The translations under genes and the position numbers were made by a program. Under the pieces are notes generated by a model. That model was given only the letters and a program-made list of their open reading frames with translations, was not told the origin of the DNA and ran no database searches. From Flavobacteriaceae bacterium (GTDB lineage: Bacteria > Bacteroidota > Bacteroidia > Flavobacteriales > Flavobacteriaceae): a stretch of 9,398 bases of DNA. The stretch covers positions 1 through 9,398 of the forward strand of contig JABSPP010000041.1 of the NCBI GenBank assembly GCA_013214275.1, written 5' to 3'. Of this stretch, positions 5,481 through 9,398 are shown in pieces. The first letter of the stretch is position 1; each line of letters opens with the position of its first letter.

Positions 5481-6095
5481 CTAATCAAAAATTAAGGACG
5501 ATTCATCTTGTAACAATTTTATGATATCTTCTTGTATATTGGTTCCTTTACCCCTGTTATACCAAAGCTGCAGTTCCTTTTTAAACACCGCATCCAAATT
5601 CCCGTGTTCTTTTTTATAATCTTCTGCCATTTTGGTGGCAATTGAGGGTCTTGGTCCCCAAGAATAAATCACCTTTTTGTTTTCATCAATGGCGATTAGC
5701 TTGGGGATTGATTTACTTCCATTGGTCAGAAATTTATTCATAAGTTCCTCGTGTTCATCTCTTAAAATAATTTTCAAATCAATAAAGTCAGATAGACTAG
5801 CGATTTTATTGATAACAGGCAGTACCTGTGCAGCATCTCCATACCATCCTTCTGTTAAAACCAACCAAGTAACTGACTTTTTTAGGGCTTTTGTGTAAGA
5901 ATTGGTTTTTTCAGATAGTTGAATGGTTTTATCAAGGCGCTTCATTCTTTTGTGATTCAGCGTACTGTAGTTCAATAAAGCATCTGATTGTGTTTGGCCT
6001 GTAGATTTCCCAATTGCTAATAGATTGTTAACGAGTGTCTTATATGCGTCGTAAGAGATGCCTTCTTGGTAGGCTTTTTTCAATGCTTTTTTCAT
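5481..6095 (-). CDS. thioredoxin-fold family protein lacking the active-site cysteine
   Basis: The protein has 204 residues. An N-terminal helical part (1-70) precedes a thioredoxin-like domain: TWLVLTEGWYGDAAQVLPVI (76-95), then IDLKIILRDEHEELMNKFL (105-123), the cis-Pro loop SIPKL (129-133), WGPRPS (146-151) and a C-terminal helical part ending about 195. This matches the cytoplasmic Bacteroidota 'thioredoxin family' whose motif, as I recall it, is EGWCGDAAQ. Here Cys is replaced by Tyr85 (TAT instead of TGT, one base), and the whole protein has no cysteine, so it cannot do thiol chemistry. No signal peptide is present. The frame is intact and the rest of the domain well preserved, so it is probably still folded, perhaps with a binding or scaffold role. 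It is the first gene of a minus-strand cluster of three. Confidence 0.88.
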   Translation of the reverse strand: MKKALKKAYQEGISYDAYKTLVNNLLAIGKSTGQTQSDALLNYSTLNHKRMKRLDKTIQLSEKTNSYTKALKKSVTWLVLTEGWYGDAAQVLPVINKIASLSDFIDLKIILRDEHEELMNKFLTNGSKSIPKLIAIDENKKVIYSWGPRPSIATKMAEDYKKEHGNLDAVFKKELQLWYNRGKGTNIQEDIIKLLQDESSLIFD

Positions 6096-6154
6096 TTGTT
6101 TAAATGATACGAATTATTGAGTATTTCATCATTTCCTTTGGTTAGAGTGCTGAC

Positions 6155-6177
6155 CTTTGTAGAGCCAATCTTTGTAG
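6155..6177. repeat. short direct repeat
   Basis: CTTTGTAG occurs at 6155-6162 and again at 6170-6177, a 15-nt period, within the 240-nt gap upstream of the thioredoxin-fold gene. It could be two binding half-sites on one face of DNA, or chance. The remainder of the gap shows no gene and no exact TAnnTTTG promoter element on either strand. Confidence 0.25.
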
Positions 6178-6240
6178 TGATTTCACATATTTAGATTGAT
6201 GCTAGTGATTTTTGACGTCAATAGGGAACATCTACATATT

Positions 6241-6294
6241 TATTCGTTGGAAAGGGTTGAAATTTTGGCGCTATTCAGAACTTTCCAATGCATA
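6241..6294 (-). terminator. large inverted repeat downstream of threonine dehydrogenase
   Basis: CGTTGGAAAG (6245-6254) pairs with CTTTCCAATG (6281-6290) with one G-T pair, and the stem continues after one mismatch with TAT (6241-6243) and ATA (6292-6294). The 26-nt loop can pair further (TTGAA with TTCAG). It lies 42 nt beyond the threonine dehydrogenase stop on the minus strand. There is no good T-tract on that strand, so it may be a transcript 3'-end stabiliser or factor-dependent terminator, or a site for the gene downstream. Confidence 0.4.
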
Positions 6295-6335
6295 TTTTGT
6301 TAACGTTTAAACTGTAAGCCCTTGATGAAATCAAT

Positions 6336-7304
6336 TTATAAAGCGTTGAATTCAAGATTCTTTTGAGCTTGTAAATTCTTTATAATATCCTTGGTCATTA
6401 GGGAGAGGTCATAGCGTTGATTCCAGTTCCAATCTCTTCTTGCATAGGAGTCGTTGATGGTCTGTGGCCAGCTATCAGCGATAGCTTGTCTAAAATCTGG
6501 GTGGTATGACATGGTAAACTTTGGGATGTGTTTCCGAATCTCCTTTGCTAATTCCTCTGGGGTGAAGTCCATCGCCGAAATATTGTACGAGGTTCTTATT
6601 TGTATGTCTTTGACATTTGCCTGCATGATTTTAATAGTTGCATCTACAGCATCATTCATATACATCATCGGTAGCCGTGTGCTAGGCTTTAAAAAGCACT
6701 CATAGGATTGGGTTTTGATGGCATGAAAGAAAATATCAACAGCGTAATCTGTGGTTCCTCCTCCTGGTTTTGTCTTCCAGCTAATCACACCAGGGTAGCG
6801 CAGGCTTCTCACATCTACGCCATACTTTTCGTGATAGTATTGACACCAAAACTCTCCCGATCGTTTGCTCATTCCATATACAGTAGATGGTTCCATCATT
6901 GTTTTTTGTGGTGTGTTGTGCTTAGGTGTAGTGGGACCAAAAGCAGCGATGGAACTTGGCCAAAAGACTTGCTTGATATACTTTTCTTTTGCTAAGTCTA
7001 ATACGACCAAAAGAGAAGTCATATTTAAATACCACGCCTTTTGCGGGAATTTTTCACCAGTGGCAGATAGCATGGCCGCAAGAAGATATACTTGTGTTAC
7101 TTGATATTTTTGGATGACTTTTAAAACGGCATCTCTACTAGTAGCATCTATGATCTCAAACGGTCCTTCTGAATTGAAAAGGCGTTCACAACTTTTGATA
7201 TCAGAGGCAATGACATTTTTACTTCCGTAGATTGATCTCAATTTTAATGTCAATTCATTACCGATTTGTCCGCCAGCTCCTAATATAAGTATGGTTTGAT
7301 TCAT
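6336..7304 (-). CDS. tdh: L-threonine 3-dehydrogenase, short-chain (GalE-like) type
   Basis: The protein has 322 residues and is an extended short-chain dehydrogenase. It matches the GalE-like, NAD-dependent threonine dehydrogenases known from Flavobacterium and animals, which oxidise L-threonine to 2-amino-3-ketobutyrate in the cytoplasm. Visible features are the Rossmann motif GAGGQIG (9-15), an Asp (D35) at the end of strand 2 favouring NAD, LLAAMLSATGE (74-84), the catalytic Ser region WPSSIAAFG (115-123), YGMSK (143-147) with Y143 and K147, and LRYPGVISWKTKPGGGTTDYA (168-188), a block typical of this subgroup. Length is slightly above the usual 310-320. The partner ligase gene (kbl) is not adjacent. 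It is transcribed apart from the downstream cluster (240-nt gap), with a good -7 element about 25 nt upstream of the start. Other epimerase activities cannot be excluded. Confidence 0.9.
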   Translation of the reverse strand: MNQTILILGAGGQIGNELTLKLRSIYGSKNVIASDIKSCERLFNSEGPFEIIDATSRDAVLKVIQKYQVTQVYLLAAMLSATGEKFPQKAWYLNMTSLLVVLDLAKEKYIKQVFWPSSIAAFGPTTPKHNTPQKTMMEPSTVYGMSKRSGEFWCQYYHEKYGVDVRSLRYPGVISWKTKPGGGTTDYAVDIFFHAIKTQSYECFLKPSTRLPMMYMNDAVDATIKIMQANVKDIQIRTSYNISAMDFTPEELAKEIRKHIPKFTMSYHPDFRQAIADSWPQTINDSYARRDWNWNQRYDLSLMTKDIIKNLQAQKNLEFNAL

Positions 7305-7329
7305 TTGAGAATTACAGTATTCATAATTT

Positions 7330-7337
7330 CAAAGGTA
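7330..7337 (-). promoter_or_regulatory. Bacteroidota-type -7 promoter element for tdh
   Basis: On the minus strand this reads TACCTTTG, an exact match to the Bacteroidota -7 consensus TAnnTTTG, 25 nt upstream of the tdh ATG (7302-7304). That predicts a leader of about 15-20 nt. No clear TTTG element lies at the usual distance upstream; the nearest TTG is 25 nt away, longer than normal. The motif is seen; its use is inferred. Confidence 0.45.
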
Positions 7338-7394
7338 ATTAATTTCGCTTTTCATAAAAAGGCAATCGTTAAAAAAGATAAATTTATAGTATTT

Positions 7395-7407
7395 GTAAAA
7401 ATTTTAC
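7395..7407. promoter_or_regulatory. palindrome in the divergent tdh / lipoprotein region
   Basis: GTAAAA (7395-7400) and TTTTAC (7402-7407) are perfect inverted 6-mers around one A. It lies near the middle of the 174-nt divergent region, where a dimeric regulator could affect both genes. A short AT-rich palindrome like this can also occur by chance. Confidence 0.25.
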
Positions 7408-7454
7408 TTTTAGACTCTGGCAAATCATTAACATTCATATCTCATTGATTTACG

Positions 7455-7462
7455 TATTTTTG
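7455..7462 (+). promoter_or_regulatory. possible -7 promoter element for the lipoprotein gene at 7479
   Basis: TATTTTTG matches TAnnTTTG exactly, 16 nt before the ATG, which would give a very short leader of around 10 nt. No TTG is seen at the right upstream distance, and the sequence is T-rich, so this could be chance. Confidence 0.3.
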
Positions 7463-7478
7463 AATTTTTAACTTTTGA

Positions 7479-8171
7479 ATGAAATTTTTTAGTCTTCTGT
7501 TTTTTATTGTCCTGTTTGTTTCCTGTGAAGATGACAAAGCGGGCGAGGCTGATACGATCAAAAAATCAGATTTCAGTAAAGAGCAAAATCATATGGTTAT
7601 TGATCCTCTAACAGGGGGCGCTGCCAAAAAAGTTGATCAATGGCAAGAGTATATTGTTGTAAGAGATTTCTTAAATCAATATAGTTCTATCACTCCCAAT
7701 GAAGCATTGAACAATTCAAGAGAGTTAAATAATTTGGTCAAAGCTCTAAAAGATAGTGTAACGCCTAATTTTCTGGATTCTCACTCTTTTGCTGCTCGTG
7801 TAAATCTCCTACACAACGAAACACTTAGGTTATTTGATATGTCGTCGATTTCCTCAATAAAGTCTTTTGAGATCAGTGATCAGGTGCTGAAAATCATGGA
7901 GGCCTTTTCCTCATTAAATTCTAAAATAAATACATTAGTACAGCAAGCTGATCTAGAGGTGCAACTAGATGTCATTTCTTTTTCTAAAGAAGAAAAAAAA
8001 CCTTCTCTTCTGATTAAAGAGGATGTCCCTGAGTTTAAAAAAGTGAAGAGAAAGAGTATAAAGGCGGGAGAGAAAGAGCAAAAAATGAGAATTATTTTAG
8101 ATAAGAACAAGAGGAAGAGGAATCCAAAATATAAAAGAACAAATAAAAATGTCGAAAGTAAAAATCATTAA
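7479..8171 (+). CDS. conserved hypothetical lipoprotein with polybasic C-terminal tail
   Basis: The protein has 230 residues. A lipoprotein signal (MKFFSLLFFIVLFVSC) ends at Cys16 and is followed by Glu-Asp-Asp-Lys; acidic residues right after the Cys resemble the surface-export signals of some Bacteroidota lipoproteins. Residues about 50-165 form a helical domain; blocks such as EALNNSRELNNLVKALKDS (75-93), ARVNLLHNETLRLFDM (106-121) and FSSLNSKIN (143-151) I recall as conserved in flavobacterial hypotheticals without known function. The last 45 residues (186-230) contain 19 Lys or Arg against 4 acidic residues, an unusual tail that could bind acidic polymers. It overlaps the next lipoprotein gene by 23 nt in another frame and the two probably form an operon. 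It is divergent from tdh. Confidence 0.85.
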   Translation: MKFFSLLFFIVLFVSCEDDKAGEADTIKKSDFSKEQNHMVIDPLTGGAAKKVDQWQEYIVVRDFLNQYSSITPNEALNNSRELNNLVKALKDSVTPNFLDSHSFAARVNLLHNETLRLFDMSSISSIKSFEISDQVLKIMEAFSSLNSKINTLVQQADLEVQLDVISFSKEEKKPSLLIKEDVPEFKKVKRKSIKAGEKEQKMRIILDKNKRKRNPKYKRTNKNVESKNH

Positions 8172-8706
8172 TTTCAGATACAAGATCATCTCTTTCATTT
8201 TAGTGGGATTGCTCTTTAGCTGTAAGGCTCGAAAATCAGACCTGTCTGTGGGTGAAAAAGACCTCCTCATTTCATCAGCAGATATATTTTTATCTGACTG
8301 GCACCTTCATGCTGCTAATGCCGATTATGAAAATTACTTTGGTCAGATGGATAGTGTATCGGTCTTTATCGGAACAGATGCTAGTGAAAACTGGTCTAGG
8401 GATGCGTTTGAATCCTATAGCAAGCCTTATTTTGATGGGGGGAAAGCTTGGAGTTTTTCTGCTGTTGAAAGACATATTTACACAAATAACGATGGTTCAT
8501 TGGTGTGGTTTGATGAGCTTCTAGATACACGGATGGGCTTGTGTAGAGGTTCTGGTGTTATTCAAAATAATGATGGCCATTTAAAAATGAAGCATTATGT
8601 CCTGTCTGTGACTGTTCCTAATGATCTCATTCAAACGCTTATTGAGCTCAAAAAAGATCATGATTCACTATCTTTGAAAAGTATAAGAGCTGCATTGAAA
8701 AAGTAA
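8149..8706 (+). CDS. SnoaL-like (NTF2-fold) lipoprotein
   Basis: The protein has 185 residues. A signal peptide with lipobox L22-F23-S24-C25 (in ISFILVGLLFSC) predicts a lipid-anchored envelope protein. The mature part matches the SnoaL-like/NTF2 cone fold: a helix with WHLHAANADYENYFGQMD (51-68), then VFIGTDASENW (72-82), SKPYFDGGKAWSF (91-103), VWFDELLDT (119-127), GSGVIQNNDG (134-143) and HYVLSVTVPND (149-159). These blocks are typical of flavobacterial 'nuclear transport factor 2 family' proteins; the fold usually binds small hydrophobic ligands, and whether this one is an enzyme cannot be told. I kept ATG 8149 because it is the only start giving a complete signal peptide, although it lies 23 nt inside the preceding gene, which suggests translational coupling. 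Confidence 0.85.
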   Translation: MSKVKIINFRYKIISFILVGLLFSCKARKSDLSVGEKDLLISSADIFLSDWHLHAANADYENYFGQMDSVSVFIGTDASENWSRDAFESYSKPYFDGGKAWSFSAVERHIYTNNDGSLVWFDELLDTRMGLCRGSGVIQNNDGHLKMKHYVLSVTVPNDLIQTLIELKKDHDSLSLKSIRAALKK

Positions 8707-8738
8707 TCAGTATTCTCTTGTCATTGTAAAATGTTAAC

Positions 8739-8757
8739 GGGTAAGTTTTTCTTATCC
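8739..8757 (+). terminator. weak hairpin after the SnoaL-like gene
   Basis: GGGTAAG (8739-8745) pairs with CTTATCC (8751-8757), including one G-T pair, around a loop of five T residues. It lies 33 nt after the stop at 8706. No T-tract follows (ATATAAAATT), so it is at best a weak or factor-dependent terminator separating this gene from the exoprotein gene at 8825. Confidence 0.35.
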
Positions 8758-8824
8758 ATATAAAATTAGATGACGCAAAGGCATGCAGAAGCTAATAATA
8801 TTCAAAAAAACAAACTACACCAAT

Positions 8825-9398
8825 ATGAAACAAGCATTTACCATCATTGCTTTCTTAATCAGTCTTGTTCTATTTGCACAAAAGGGTCAACCCTACGCTC
8901 CTTGGGCGACCGAATCTATGAGCAAGAATAACAATACCCCTAGCTTAGAGGATGTATCAGCTGCTGCAAAGAATTATTTTAAAACGATAGACCAAAATAA
9001 AAAAGGAAGTGGATTAAAACCTTTTGAACGATGGAGGTATCATTGGGGATTTTTTCTTGACAATGAGGGTAAAATCTAGCCAAGAGAGAATTTGTGGGAG
9101 TCATGGAAAGAAAAAAATCAAATGAAAAACACTCAGGCTAAAATGACTGATCTTAGTAATTGGGAGTCTTTAGGTCCTTGCGATCATACCAATACAGCAT
9201 CGTGGTCTTCTGGACAAGGTCGAGTGAACACTTTTACCATAGACCCTAATCATCCTAATACGTACTACGTTGGAACACCTGCCGGAGGAATCTGGAAGTC
9301 TGTAGATGCAGGTGTCAACTGGTCACCTTTGACTGACTATTTGCCCCAAATTGGGGTTTCCGGCATTGCCGTAGATCACACAGATTCTAATGTAATCT
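8825..9398 (+). pseudogene. secreted VPS10/sortilin-like beta-propeller protein, 5' part, interrupted by in-frame TAG
   Basis: ATG 8825 starts a clear Sec signal peptide (MKQAFTIIAFLISLVLFAQ) and a prodomain-like stretch that includes NYFKTIDQNKKGSG and FERWRYHWGFFLDNEG. Codon 85 is TAG (9077-9079). The same frame then stays open for all 106 remaining codons to the window edge and reads as the expected continuation: PRENLWESWKEKNQ, then NWESLGP, GRVNTFTIDPNHPNTYYVG, TPAGGIWKSVDAGVNWSPL and GVSGIAVD. These are BNR/sortilin-type propeller repeats seen in large flavobacterial exoproteins that often end in a type IX secretion sorting domain; that end lies outside the window. A start at 8783 would only lengthen the signal peptide and was not used. 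The break may be a real mutation, a sequencing error or recoding. Without read-through only an 84-residue fragment is made; ATG codons after the stop would lack a signal peptide. Confidence 0.75.
9077..9079 (+). other. in-frame amber codon inside the exoprotein gene
   Basis: TAG follows the codons for N-E-G-K-I and precedes P-R-E-N-L-W, with no frame change on either side. One base change from TTG, TGG, CAG, GAG, AAG or several others would create it; the original residue cannot be told from this window. Confidence 0.85.

Noticed and set aside
5453..5488. TTG start of the Cys-free conserved protein, overlapping the thioredoxin-fold gene
   Set aside because: ATG 5452 gives the family N-terminus and length (160 residues) and avoids the overlap.
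4349..6095. The three-gene minus-strand cluster as a toxin-antitoxin or phage-defence system
   Set aside because: No nuclease, ATPase, NTPase or sensor motif is visible, and at least two members belong to conserved Bacteroidota families.
6454..7104. Several plus-strand open frames opposite threonine dehydrogenase
   Set aside because: They are short, mutually overlapping and antisense to a well-supported gene; composition looks like shadow coding.
7880..8110. Minus-strand open frame inside the polybasic lipoprotein gene
   Set aside because: The opposite of a Lys-rich stretch gives Phe/Leu/Ser-rich nonsense; no independent support.
8783..8824. Upstream ATG for the exoprotein
   Set aside because: ATG 8825 begins a textbook signal peptide; the extra 14 residues would place polar sequence in front of it.

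Overview
The window looks like chromosomal DNA from a member of the Bacteroidota, most likely the Flavobacteriaceae. The evidence is low GC, A-rich leaders instead of clear Shine-Dalgarno sites, TAnnTTTG-type promoter elements, many lipoproteins, the gene order ftsX / DUF3098 / uppP / truB, a GalE-like SDR threonine dehydrogenase, and the start of a large secreted beta-propeller protein of the kind often carried by the type IX secretion system. I see no mobile element, CRISPR array, tRNA or rRNA.

Layout. A small minus-strand lipoprotein (36-353) is divergent from a methylmalonyl-CoA epimerase gene (528-929). The following gap holds a structured element (about 963-1052) that resembles a conserved flavobacterial non-coding RNA. 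Next comes a tight plus-strand operon: ftsX, a DUF3098 membrane protein, uppP and truB, joined by a 3-nt gap and two 4-nt ATGA overlaps, then after 29 nt a small outer-membrane beta-barrel protein. Together these serve envelope growth (cell division, undecaprenyl phosphate recycling) and tRNA modification.

On the minus strand, converging on that operon with overlapping stop codons, is a three-gene cluster read from 6095 down to 4349: a thioredoxin-fold protein, a conserved Bacteroidota protein often labelled 'ABC transporter ATPase' although it has no P-loop, and a single-pass membrane protein with a TPR-like C-terminus. Upstream of it lies L-threonine 3-dehydrogenase (6336-7304), also on the minus strand. 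A divergent region (7305-7478) then leads to two overlapping lipoprotein genes (7479-8171 and a SnoaL-like one at 8149-8706). The window ends in the N-terminal part of a sortilin/VPS10-like exoprotein (from 8825) whose frame is broken by an in-frame TAG at 9077.

The window is mostly housekeeping, and I do not claim a new defence or mobile system. The best leads are: (1) the thioredoxin-fold protein has Tyr where the family's WCGDAAQ-type motif has its Cys, and contains no cysteine at all; its neighbour has also lost the Cys of its family motif and is also cysteine-free, which suggests coupled loss; (2) the in-frame stop in the secreted propeller gene; (3) the structured RNA ahead of ftsX; (4) a long inverted repeat placed over the translation start of the TPR membrane protein.
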